A stretch of 22,731 bases of DNA. Origin: Clostridiales bacterium (lineage in GTDB: Bacteria; Bacillota; Clostridia; Christensenellales; Borkfalkiaceae). The translations under genes were made by a program, and so were the position numbers. Location: contig SVIK01000008.1 in assembly GCA_015069525.1 (NCBI GenBank), forward strand, positions 1 to 22,731. Direction: 5' to 3'. This document shows, one piece after another, positions 14,714 to 21,986 of the stretch (positions within the stretch are counted from its first letter, which is position 1; every line of letters begins with the position of its first letter). The notes under the pieces are model-generated. The model worked only from the letters and a program-made list of their open reading frames with translations. It had not been told where the DNA came from and searched no databases.

Positions 14714-15313
14714 ATGAGTAAAAAAGATAGATATGGAAAATTCAAGAAAAAAGACTACGTGCGGATGATTGAAAACACGGTATGGTTTTTATGTAGAAAA
14801 TTTGGATACAAGACCAAGCCGTATTTATTTGAAACAAAATTACGTGACGATGCAATTATGGTATATACGCATAGGGGGAAGCATAGCGCGATTTTTTACG
14901 ATTATATGCGTTTTAAAGATTTGTTTGGGCATTTCGATTATGAGACGCAAGAAGCTTACGTATCAGCGATTACCGCTCACGAAATGCGACATTATTATCA
15001 ACATCGTCAAATTTGGGCAAAAAAGCCGAAAGAAAAAGATTCCGTTATTGAAAGATGGCGTAAAGATGAAATGATAGAAGACGACGAATCGGTGGAGTAT
15101 GTATTACAACCGATGGAGCTAGACGCATTCTTGTACGAGTATTGCTTTGGAGCGCAGTATTTTGACGCTATATTGATAAAATCGGTGCGGGACGAGGCGC
15201 ATTTGGATGCAATGGAAAAATTATACGTGGAGTATTTCGGGGAAACGGACGAGTCGTTGTTTGGGGAAGAAATACGCGCCATTTTGCGAAAGAGAAAAAC
15301 GAGAAGCGCCTAG
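14714..15313 (+). CDS. small HExxH protein, putative zinc metallopeptidase
   Basis: A 199-residue soluble protein of unknown function. Residues 86-97 (ITAHEMRHYYQH) contain HEMRH (89-93), the HExxH zinc-binding signature of zincins, in which the two His bind zinc and Glu activates water. PMELDAF at 133-139 lies about 40 residues downstream; Glu135 is the likely third ligand, as in gluzincin-like families where an ExDA motif follows an HExRHxxQ motif. There is no signal peptide or membrane segment, so it should be cytoplasmic. The C-terminus is basic. ATG 14714 follows AGGAGAG. It has its own promoter, and the next gene has another, so it is probably transcribed alone. I cannot name the family with confidence, and whether it is active is inferred from the motif only. 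Confidence 0.65.
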   Translation: MSKKDRYGKFKKKDYVRMIENTVWFLCRKFGYKTKPYLFETKLRDDAIMVYTHRGKHSAIFYDYMRFKDLFGHFDYETQEAYVSAITAHEMRHYYQHRQIWAKKPKEKDSVIERWRKDEMIEDDESVEYVLQPMELDAFLYEYCFGAQYFDAILIKSVRDEAHLDAMEKLYVEYFGETDESLFGEEIRAILRKRKTRSA

Positions 15314-15362
15314 GCGGGTTGTTCACCGCAAAGGAATTGTCGAGAAAAATTCCTAAAACGTC

Positions 15363-15391
15363 TTGAAAGAGTGTTTGGATTGTGGTATAAT
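15363..15391 (+). promoter_or_regulatory. sigma-A promoter of the 15419-17463 operon
   Basis: TTGAAA (15363-15368), a 17-bp spacer and TATAAT (15386-15391), with TGG just before the -10. The leader is about 20 bases. Confidence 0.8.
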
Positions 15392-15418
15392 AAATCATAA
15401 CCGAAAGGAGAAAGGGTT

Positions 15419-15982
15419 ATGAGAAAGAATTTGAAAACAAAATCGTATATGTATCCGTTGCCCGTGTTAATCGTGGGGACGTACGACGAGAACGGTGTTC
15501 CCGACGCTATGAACGCGGCTTGGGGAACGATATGCGACACGGTGCAGGTGGCAATCGTGCTTAGCGCGACGCATAAAACGGTGAAAAACCTCTTAAAAAC
15601 AAGGGCGTTTACCGTAGCGATGGCGGATAGCGATAACGTGCTTCCCGCCGATTACGTGGGGATAGTTTCCGCCAATGACGTGCCTGATAAACTGCAAAAA
15701 ACGGGTTGGCATATTACGAAAAGTGAATTCGTCAATGCGCCCGTCATTGAAGAGTTGCCTCTCGTGTTAGAGTGCAAACTCGTAAGCTACGATACGGATA
15801 CGGAAATTTGCATTGGCGAAGTGGTCAACGTTTCCGCAGACGAGAAAATTTTAAGCGACGGGAAGATTGATTTGACGAAATTCCGTCCTCTTTGCTACGA
15901 TTGCGACGGACACGGTTATTATACGCTTGGCGAAAGGGTAGGGCAAGCCTTTTCCGACGGCAAAAAATTGAAAAGCAAATAG
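15419..15982 (+). CDS. flavin reductase-like protein (FMN-binding split barrel)
   Basis: A 187-residue protein of the flavoredoxin or flavin reductase-like family, which binds FMN in a split beta-barrel and moves electrons to partner proteins or free flavin. The N-terminal PLPVLIVGTYDENGVPDAMN, then AWGTICDTVQVAIVLSATHKT, is the characteristic first half, with the Ala-Trp-Gly strand near the flavin. PLVLECKLVSYDTDTEICIG and GEVVNVSAD match the second half of the barrel. ATG 15419 follows GAAAGGAGAAAGG. It is the first gene of an operon: the next starts 18 bases after its stop. Its physiological partner is unknown; the neighbours suggest action on a small, perhaps aromatic or quinone-like compound, but that is inference. 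Confidence 0.88.
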   Translation: MRKNLKTKSYMYPLPVLIVGTYDENGVPDAMNAAWGTICDTVQVAIVLSATHKTVKNLLKTRAFTVAMADSDNVLPADYVGIVSANDVPDKLQKTGWHITKSEFVNAPVIEELPLVLECKLVSYDTDTEICIGEVVNVSADEKILSDGKIDLTKFRPLCYDCDGHGYYTLGERVGQAFSDGKKLKSK

Positions 15983-16000
15983 GCAGGTACGAGGTAAACG

Positions 16001-17131
16001 ATGTTTAATAAGCACGCAATTAAACGAAATGCTTGCCAACTCTTCGGCGGACAAGCGAAATGTGGATACGATTGGTGGTGGCACTCCTTTACGGCGCGCC
16101 ATGAAAAAACAGGGGAAGAAAAGGCTTTTTTTATCGAGTACTTTCTTTGCAATCCCGCTCTTGGCGGGGAAACGCCTATTTTCGGGCAACTGCCTGAAAA
16201 TAAAGAAAAAGTGCTCCGTCCCTCCTATTTAATGGTAAAAGCGGGCACGTGGGGCGAGAATGCCGTGCAATTGCACCGATTTTTTGGTTGGAAGAAGATA
16301 GACGTGTCCTTTAAAACGCCCTTTTACGTGCAGGCAGACGATTGTTATTGCACGGAAACGGAAATGCGCGGAAGCGTGCGGATTGACGGGGAAGAATCCA
16401 AAATGCACCCAGAGTGGATGTGTCAAGCGGGCGAGATGAAGTGGTCGCTTTCCATTGACAAAAAAGTGGCGTATAACGTTGGGTACGGGGCAAGTACGCT
16501 CTTTCGTAAAATGCAACTATTCGAGATGTTTTGGCATGCCGAGGGGATGAAGACCGCGTACACGGGAGAAGTGATTTTTAACGGCGAGAAATACCTTGTA
16601 GAGCCTGAAACGTGCTACGGGTATGCGGATAAGAACTGGGGAAAGAATTTTACTTCGCCTTGGGTTTGGCTTTCGTCCAACAATTTAACGAGTAAGATTA
16701 CGGGCAAGAAATTGGAAAATAGCGTGTTCGATATAGGTGGCGGAGCGCCGAAAATTGGGCCTATTCGTTTGAAGGGGAAGCTGTTGTCGGCGTACTATCA
16801 CGAGGGGAAGTGCTACGAGTTTAATTTTTCAAAATTCTGGACGTTTGTTCGTACGAAATTCGATTGTCAAGAAACGGAAACGCAAATTATATGGCACGTG
16901 GAGCAAAAAACTTGGCGAAAGAAAATGGTGACGGATATCACGTGCGAGAAGAAGGATATGTTGCTGGTTAATTACGAGGCGCCTACGGGAGAGAAACGGC
17001 ACAACCGTTTGTGGAACGGTGGAAACGGAAAGGGAACGGTGAAACTGTATAAAGGGAAGAAACTTATTGACGAAGTGATTTGCGAAAACGTCGGTTGCGA
17101 ATACGGGGAATACGATAAAGAAGGAGAATAA
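16001..17131 (+). CDS. tocopherol cyclase-like protein
   Basis: A 376-residue protein resembling the tocopherol cyclase family (plant VTE1 and bacterial relatives). VTE1 closes the chromanol ring of vitamin E; the bacterial relatives in Clostridia have no proven function and are unlikely to make tocopherol. Signs are the aromatic N-terminal GYDWWWHSFTA (22-32) and the central block around 186-230 with YTGEVIFNGEKYLVEP, then YADKNWGKNF and SPWVWLSSNNL. No signal peptide is seen. It is very rich in Trp, Lys and Tyr, in keeping with a lipocalin-like beta fold. The start ATG 16001 follows GAGGT. It lies between a flavin reductase and a cupin gene, with only 2 bases to the latter. The family call rests on remembered motifs and should be taken as probable. 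Confidence 0.7.
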   Translation: MFNKHAIKRNACQLFGGQAKCGYDWWWHSFTARHEKTGEEKAFFIEYFLCNPALGGETPIFGQLPENKEKVLRPSYLMVKAGTWGENAVQLHRFFGWKKIDVSFKTPFYVQADDCYCTETEMRGSVRIDGEESKMHPEWMCQAGEMKWSLSIDKKVAYNVGYGASTLFRKMQLFEMFWHAEGMKTAYTGEVIFNGEKYLVEPETCYGYADKNWGKNFTSPWVWLSSNNLTSKITGKKLENSVFDIGGGAPKIGPIRLKGKLLSAYYHEGKCYEFNFSKFWTFVRTKFDCQETETQIIWHVEQKTWRKKMVTDITCEKKDMLLVNYEAPTGEKRHNRLWNGGNGKGTVKLYKGKKLIDEVICENVGCEYGEYDKEGE

Positions 17132-17133
17132 TC

Positions 17134-17463
17134 GTGGTTATAAAATTTAACGAGATAGAGAAAAAGGAATTAAAAAACTTTTATGGCGGAAACGGTGCGC
17201 TTATTGCCAATATGTTCGTGGACGAGAAGAATAAAATTTTGCGTGGGAGGCTGGAAAAAGGGAACTCAATCGGGTTGCATCGACACGAGCCAACGTCGGA
17301 AATTATCTTTATTCTTTCAGGGAAAGGGAAATCGGTTTGCGATGGTAAAGAAGAGTTGCTTTCTGCGGGGGATTGCCATTATTGCCCGAAGTGGAGCGAG
17401 CATTGTCTTATCAATGTAGGCGAAGAAGATTTATGTTTTTACGCCGTAGTACCGATGCAATAA
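17134..17463 (+). CDS. small cupin-domain protein
   Basis: A single-domain cupin of 109 residues, a small beta-barrel that usually binds a metal and a small ligand. Cupin motif 1 is GLHRHEPTSEIIFILSGKG with ligands His49, His51 and Glu56; motif 2 is GDCHYCPKWSEHCLIN with His90. The start is GTG 17134, after AAGGAG at 17120-17125, two bases beyond the stop of the tocopherol cyclase-like gene, so the two are translationally coupled. It is the last gene of the operon and is followed by a strong terminator. Four cysteines (69, 81, 84, 91), with CHYC close together, are more than usual. Substrate unknown. Confidence 0.88.
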   Translation: MVIKFNEIEKKELKNFYGGNGALIANMFVDEKNKILRGRLEKGNSIGLHRHEPTSEIIFILSGKGKSVCDGKEELLSAGDCHYCPKWSEHCLINVGEEDLCFYAVVPMQ

Positions 17464-17486
17464 GGAGAAGAATACGACAATAAAAA

Positions 17487-17524
17487 ATTATCCCCCTGCG
17501 CAAAATTGCGCAGGGGGATTTTCA
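17487..17524. terminator. bidirectional terminator, cupin gene and glycan operon
   Basis: ATCCCCCTGCGCAA and TTGCGCAGGGGGAT form a very stable stem (17490-17519), with an A run on one side and TTTTCA on the other. It ends the plus-strand operon and also the minus-strand glycan genes that stop at 17539. Confidence 0.9.
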
Positions 17525-17538
17525 TAAAAAGTTAAAGG

Positions 17539-18582
17539 CTATTTATATAATTTACTTTTCGCATATGTAATCATTTTAAGAGGAGAGAAATTATACGGGT
17601 TATCCACGTACGGCTTATCGATAAAATCTACATCAATGTCTTCTACTTTATCAAAAATCATAAAGTTTTCCGCCACGTAATAGGGTTTATCTTTTACTTC
17701 TTGTAAGTTGGTGATTAGCTTTTTGCCGTAGGTAATTGCTTCTTGTAAGCGAATTGTACTACCACATTGAGAACCAAGCGGAACGTCTAACATACATTTT
17801 GCGCCACCGATAACGGCAAGCGTCTTATAATAGGGGCAGTAATCGTTTAACGTAAACGTAGAGCCTTTATATAATAGGCGTATGCCTTGATTATAAGGTA
17901 TGCATTCATACTCTTTTTTAAGAGATTCAATCGTTTCGTTTTCTACGGAAACTAATCTAAAATCGCATTTTTTGCCAGCGTCGGAAAGATATTTGAATAT
18001 ATCGAAGAGGAGTGGGAATTTGCCCTTGTCCGCGCCGATAAACATAATGTCGGAGCTTTCACCTTGCTCCTTTGCTTTTTCTTCAATGTTGGGGACTTTT
18101 GAATAAATTCCTTCGTAAAATTCAAAACCGTATTCCTTAGCGTCCGCTTGGTCGAACGTTAACACCAAATCGAAATTCTTTTTGACGTATTCAGGGGTGA
18201 CGTGGTGCCACGTGCAAGCAATATCGAAAGAATAGTATACGAATTTTGCGTTGACGTAGTACGATTTTAAGAAGGATAAAAAGTTGTCGAAATAATGTTC
18301 GTCTTCCATTTTGTACATAGAGAATACGAACATGATTTCTTCGTCGCGCTTACACTTTCTTAAATACTCGTGTTTAAGGACTTTGTAATACCAACGCTTT
18401 TTGATAAAGCGAGGGACGTATTTAGTCACTTTATTGGAAAAAGCGATGGCATGTTGTTTGGTTTCTTTGCCTTGTGGGAAGAAACAGTAATACTCAATAT
18501 CGGGCGATTGGATTACGTCGTAAAATACGCCCGTGCCTTTATCGTACATTCTATTGTTTGCGCCAAAAACGACTGTTTTCAT
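17539..18582 (-). CDS. putative glycosyltransferase (GT-B-like), surface glycan synthesis
   Basis: A 347-residue protein that I cannot place in a named family. It starts MKTVVFGANNRMYDKGTGV, a beta-strand and glycine-turn start of the Rossmann type. A second Rossmann-like half begins at DIMFIGADKGKFPLLFDI and ends with LGSQCGSTIRLQEAITYGKKLITN, which looks like the donor-sugar pocket of GT-B glycosyltransferases, where a glycine turn is followed by an EA pair and a GKKLITN strand. No membrane segment is seen. ATG 18580-18582 follows AAGGAG, which overlaps the stop codon of the gene before it; ten bases separate them. A longer in-frame reading from 18660 overlaps the upstream gene and is unlikely. 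It is the last gene of a three-gene minus-strand operon that also holds a GT2 enzyme. Confidence 0.55.
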   Translation of the reverse strand: MKTVVFGANNRMYDKGTGVFYDVIQSPDIEYYCFFPQGKETKQHAIAFSNKVTKYVPRFIKKRWYYKVLKHEYLRKCKRDEEIMFVFSMYKMEDEHYFDNFLSFLKSYYVNAKFVYYSFDIACTWHHVTPEYVKKNFDLVLTFDQADAKEYGFEFYEGIYSKVPNIEEKAKEQGESSDIMFIGADKGKFPLLFDIFKYLSDAGKKCDFRLVSVENETIESLKKEYECIPYNQGIRLLYKGSTFTLNDYCPYYKTLAVIGGAKCMLDVPLGSQCGSTIRLQEAITYGKKLITNLQEVKDKPYYVAENFMIFDKVEDIDVDFIDKPYVDNPYNFSPLKMITYAKSKLYK

Positions 18583-18592
18583 AAGGGACTCC

Positions 18593-19579
18593 TTATTCGT
18601 TTGTTTTCTTTTTAAAAATTCGTTTGAGCATGTTAATGCCTGCGTCGAATTTTTCAACAAGCAAAGGTTTTCTGTTGTTGTATTTTCTTACAAGTTTCAT
18701 AAAAGGACGAAGCTTTTGCAAGCTTGCTACGTCTACGTCCCAAAACCCTTTCTCTTGGAAAGAGAATAAATACGTATCCGAAGCCGTATCGCTTACGTTG
18801 ATAGGAAGTTCTAATCTATAATGAATGTAGCAAAATTCATCCCTTTTTACCTTAAAACCTCTTCGATAGTAGCGATAAATCCTACCGTTTTCCGTCACGA
18901 AAAGCTGGTAATGATAGTTTTTTGGCAGCGGGAAAGTGTTTTTCTGTTTAAAGAGCTGTTTCATCAGCTTGTTGTTTACACATTGCATGCCTTTTTCGTT
19001 TATAATGTCTGCCGCAAATGTCCCATCATAAAAAGGTATTTTTAATGCGCGAGTTTTAAACATTAAATCATATTCATCAAAAGCGGCATTGGTGCCTTCC
19101 AATATATCATAATAGTTTCTGGAATCTGATGTATGCGTTTTAAAAAGTTCTGTCGCATCAGGAATATTTTTGATAAAACAAAAATGTCCAGCGTGGTTAA
19201 TTTTATAATATTTATGGTATTTGATACGCTCTAAATATTCAGTAATTTTTCCGTACACAACATCTAAATCTCCAAAAGCCCAGTACTCGTACCCTTTTAA
19301 ATAGTCCTCAAAGATGACTCCGTACATGGGCTTAAAATCGCATAATTTATACGGTTTTGTAATGGTAAAATCTATGCCGAGTTTTTGTACGGCAAGGTTG
19401 TTAAAATCTTTGAGAGTAAAAGGAATCCACTTAATATTTTCTGCGGGGATATCGAGGGGAGTATCGTCGGAAAAAATAAAGAAATCCACGTCGGAATTTC
19501 TTTTTGCGCTTTGATACCAAAGCGCAAAACTCGGTTTTAATTTGCCGAAATAAGGGAGGATAACAGCGAATTTATTCAT
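18593..19579 (-). CDS. DUF6625-like glycosyltransferase-fold protein
   Basis: A 328-residue protein of the type annotated DUF6625, found in capsule and exopolysaccharide loci. It begins NKFAVILPYFGKLKPSFALW as those proteins do, followed by DFFIFSDDTP and, at 100-110, WAFGDLDVVYG. The DLD there (104-106) fits the DxD motif that holds the metal and nucleotide sugar in GT-A enzymes. This supports a glycosyltransferase role, but none is proven. The start is uncertain: ATG 19577-19579 gives the family start, while an in-frame ATG at 19589-19591 adds four residues, and neither has a good ribosome binding site. It is the middle gene of the minus-strand operon, 51 bases after the GT2 gene if the shorter start is right. 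Confidence 0.7.
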   Translation of the reverse strand: MNKFAVILPYFGKLKPSFALWYQSAKRNSDVDFFIFSDDTPLDIPAENIKWIPFTLKDFNNLAVQKLGIDFTITKPYKLCDFKPMYGVIFEDYLKGYEYWAFGDLDVVYGKITEYLERIKYHKYYKINHAGHFCFIKNIPDATELFKTHTSDSRNYYDILEGTNAAFDEYDLMFKTRALKIPFYDGTFAADIINEKGMQCVNNKLMKQLFKQKNTFPLPKNYHYQLFVTENGRIYRYYRRGFKVKRDEFCYIHYRLELPINVSDTASDTYLFSFQEKGFWDVDVASLQKLRPFMKLVRKYNNRKPLLVEKFDAGINMLKRIFKKKTNE

Positions 19580-19630
19580 GGGGAACACCATTATATATAA
19601 GTTTTGATTGTATTAAAAGTAGAGAAGTAA

Positions 19631-20662
19631 TTAGCAGTAGCCTAAGGCTTTTTTATAGGATTTAATAAGGAAAAATAAAGCCGCTAGTTTTTGGCGTTTG
19701 GAGATTTGCATAAAGGCTAAATTTTTCTTGCTGGCGAATAAGACGTTGAATAAGCAGTGTAAAATTTCTTTATTACGAAGAAATTTGAAGATGATTTTTT
19801 TTTCATAATTGCGGTTTACAAGAGCCTGAACATAATTGACTAATCCTACCCAACACATGCCAACAGCCATCTTTTTGCATTCTTTATCTAATTTATTTTG
19901 CTTGATAAACTTTTTTCTAAATTTGTATACTTCAATTGTGGCTGTGCCAATTTTTAAAGCATATTTATTGCTTACCTGTGTTGAATCATAAAAATATAAC
20001 TGTACAACATTTGGGATTGCTATAATTTGTTCAGCGCGAGAAAGGGTATCTAATGCAAATTTTGCGTCTTCACCATATAAAATGTGAGGGCTAAAAAACA
20101 AATGAAATTTTTTTATAAACGAGTGTTTGTATAAGCAACTCGCAAAATTCCAACGAGCTTCTTTGTTAAGGCTATCTTTATTGTTTGAGAAATAATAAAA
20201 GAAGTAATTTAAGAAGAATTCCTTAATTTGTTTTTTATTGAAGGGAGTATAATAGGGTAAATAACATTCCGAATGGCTTGTTGAACCATTTTCTGTTATG
20301 ATATCTTTACCGCCTAACACAATATCAGCGTCAAACAATAGAGCATTTTTTAATAGTTCAGGTAATGAATTTTCGGCATATATATCATCGGCATCTAAAA
20401 ACATTATATAGTCGCCTGTAGCGTTTTCAATTCCAGTATTTCTTGCCGATGAAACCCCCATATTAACGTTGTGGTGAAATACTTTAATTCTATTATCATT
20501 TTTGCTTAATTCATCACATAATATCCCAGAATTGTCGGGGGAACAATCATCTATTAAAATAATTTCAAAATCTTCTATATTTTGTGAATAAATATTATCA
20601 ATGGCTCGCCTTAAAACATTTTCCGCTTTGTATACAGGTATAATGATGCTGATTTTGTTCAT
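19631..20662 (-). CDS. family 2 glycosyltransferase
   Basis: A GT-A fold enzyme of 343 residues that moves a sugar from a nucleotide donor onto a growing surface glycan. The family 2 signature is complete in the N-terminal half: SIIIPVYKAENVLRRAIDNI, then IDDCSPDNS (Asp38, Asp39), NMGVSSARNTGI and FLDADD (DADD at 90-93), the metal-binding site. The C-terminal 150 residues are basic and have no strong membrane segment. ATG 20660-20662 follows GGTGGG. It is the first gene of the minus-strand operon and has a clear promoter. Its base composition is markedly richer in A and T than the gyr and tRNA-synthetase genes, and it uses AAT, ATA and TTA codons freely. This fits horizontal acquisition, common for surface glycan genes. 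Confidence 0.93.
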   Translation of the reverse strand: MNKISIIIPVYKAENVLRRAIDNIYSQNIEDFEIILIDDCSPDNSGILCDELSKNDNRIKVFHHNVNMGVSSARNTGIENATGDYIMFLDADDIYAENSLPELLKNALLFDADIVLGGKDIITENGSTSHSECYLPYYTPFNKKQIKEFFLNYFFYYFSNNKDSLNKEARWNFASCLYKHSFIKKFHLFFSPHILYGEDAKFALDTLSRAEQIIAIPNVVQLYFYDSTQVSNKYALKIGTATIEVYKFRKKFIKQNKLDKECKKMAVGMCWVGLVNYVQALVNRNYEKKIIFKFLRNKEILHCLFNVLFASKKNLAFMQISKRQKLAALFFLIKSYKKALGYC

Positions 20663-20693
20663 AGTTTCCCACCTAAATAATTATATTTTTTTT

Positions 20694-20722
20694 ATTATAG
20701 CACATATTTCACGATTTTGCAA
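20694..20722 (-). promoter_or_regulatory. sigma-A promoter of the glycan operon
   Basis: On the minus strand, TTGCAA (20717-20722), a 17-bp spacer and TATAAT (20694-20699) with TGC before the -10. The leader is about 25 bases. Confidence 0.8.
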
Positions 20723-20803
20723 GCCTTTATGATAATCATAATTTTATAGTGAGATTTCATATTTGTAATTGTGTTTCTATTTTTGTTCTTATCTCTAAAA
20801 GGC

Positions 20804-20832
20804 TTGATTTTTTTTGACATTTATGTTATAAT
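20804..20832 (+). promoter_or_regulatory. sigma-A promoter of the membrane LuxR-type regulator
   Basis: TTGATT (20804-20809), a 17-bp spacer and TATAAT (20827-20832) preceded by TGT. It is divergent from the glycan operon promoter, about 80 bp away. A TTGACA-like sequence at 20814-20819 is too close to the -10 to be its -35. Confidence 0.7.
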
Positions 20833-20867
20833 AAATTAACAAAAGTTTTACTAAGGAGGGCAGTATT

Positions 20868-21821
20868 ATGACAATTGCATACGGAATACTACTTTTTATG
20901 GCAACAGTTTTGCTTGTTTTATACTGTACCCTTATACGCAAAAAAGAGAAATGGTTGCTCGTATTATATTTGTGTGTGTGCGTGGTGAACTTGGGTTATT
21001 TGCTTTTATCCCTTTCTAATACCGTGGGGTTTGCATTATTCGCCAATAAAATAGTCTATCTTGGTCATATATTCTCGCTGATAAGTATGTATTTGACGAT
21101 AGCAAAACTTTGTGGCTTTCATTATACGAAAAAGCTTCCAATTGCATTGTTTTCGGTGGGAATAGTCGTATTTGCTATGATTTGTACAACGGGATATTTG
21201 TCTTGGTATTATAAATCGGTAAAGCTTGAATATGCTGACGGAGCGGCAAAACTTGTAAAAGAATACGGGCCACTGCACGCCGTATATCTAATATACGTGC
21301 TGTGTTATTTTGCGTTAATGATAACGACGGTTCTTCAAGCCACCGTTAAGAAAAAAGTGTCGTCAATTAAAAACTCCATTATGCTAACGGCAATCGTGCT
21401 TTGCAATATTGCAATGTGGATTATCGAAAGGTTTGTGACGTGGAATTTCGAGTTTTTATCCCTTTCTTACATATTAAGCGTAGGCATGCTCTTCTTCCTT
21501 TATTGGATGATGCAAGATTACGTACATATAGATGAATTATCCGTTTCAGAAGTGGAAGGGAAGTCTATGGTCGTAGTGGTAGATTCTATGACGATAGCAG
21601 AAAAAATGCAGATTGTTTTTTCACGTCTTGCAGAGGATAAAACGCTGACGGCAAAAGAGATAGAAGTAATCGAAAAAATATTGAATGGAAAAAGTCGAAA
21701 AGAAATCGCCGATGAGTTGCATATCTCTGAAAACACGGTAAAAACACATCTCAAACATATTTATGAAAAATTAGAGGTTGCAAACAAACAGGAGCTATTA
21801 ACTTTTTTGCATAAAGCTTGA
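20868..21821 (+). CDS. seven-helix membrane protein with C-terminal LuxR-type HTH
   Basis: A 317-residue membrane-bound transcription regulator. Seven hydrophobic segments fill residues 3-215 (about 3-23, 28-50, 55-83, 88-110, 133-157, 165-188, 193-215), like the 7TM sensor domain that starts some histidine kinases. Instead of a kinase, a short linker leads to a LuxR/GerE DNA-binding domain from residue 260: LTAKEIEVIEKILNGKSRKE, then ADELHISENTVKTHLKHIYE with the recognition helix at 288-303. It therefore has sensor and output in one chain and needs no phosphorelay. ATG 20868 follows AAGGAGG. It has its own promoter and terminator. The likely target is the next gene, whose promoter is preceded by three phased ATCACCC repeats; autoregulation is also possible. 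The signal it senses cannot be told from sequence. Confidence 0.85.
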   Translation: MTIAYGILLFMATVLLVLYCTLIRKKEKWLLVLYLCVCVVNLGYLLLSLSNTVGFALFANKIVYLGHIFSLISMYLTIAKLCGFHYTKKLPIALFSVGIVVFAMICTTGYLSWYYKSVKLEYADGAAKLVKEYGPLHAVYLIYVLCYFALMITTVLQATVKKKVSSIKNSIMLTAIVLCNIAMWIIERFVTWNFEFLSLSYILSVGMLFFLYWMMQDYVHIDELSVSEVEGKSMVVVVDSMTIAEKMQIVFSRLAEDKTLTAKEIEVIEKILNGKSRKEIADELHISENTVKTHLKHIYEKLEVANKQELLTFLHKA

Positions 21822-21841
21822 AAACAAAATAATATCATCTT

Positions 21842-21870
21842 AAAGCAACGGCGAGTGCCGTTGCTTTTTT
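21842..21870 (+). terminator. intrinsic terminator of the LuxR-type regulator
   Basis: AGCAACGGC (21844-21852) pairs with GCCGTTGCT (21857-21865) around GAGT, followed by a T run. Confidence 0.9.
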
Positions 21871-21883
21871 CTTTCTTATATAT

Positions 21884-21912
21884 ATCACCCGTAAATCACC
21901 CACAAATCACCC
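21884..21912 (+). promoter_or_regulatory. three 11-bp-phased ATCACCC repeats, putative operator
   Basis: ATCACCC occurs at 21884-21890, 21895-21901 and 21906-21912, exactly 11 bp apart, so all three lie on nearly the same face of the helix. The last one also forms an imperfect inverted repeat with GGGGGAT (21918-21924). They lie about 50 to 72 bp before the expected transcription start of the secreted protein gene, a normal position for an activator. Confidence 0.55.
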
Positions 21913-21946
21913 TTGGTGGGGGATATCATTGTGGAAATAATTATTA

Positions 21947-21952
21947 TATAAT
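21947..21952 (+). promoter_or_regulatory. -10 box of the secreted protein gene, no good -35
   Basis: A TATAAT at 21947-21952 in an AT-rich stretch. The bases at the -35 distance (TATCAT, 21924-21929) fit poorly, as expected if an activator bound at the upstream repeats is needed. Confidence 0.5.
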
Positions 21953-21986
21953 TATCCTGACAAATATTTGGAAGGAGAATAAAACA

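Noticed and set aside
20814..20819. TTGACA-like hexamer as the -35 of the LuxR-type regulator
   Set aside because: It is only 7 bases before the -10 box at 20827; TTGATT at 20804 has the correct 17-bp spacing.
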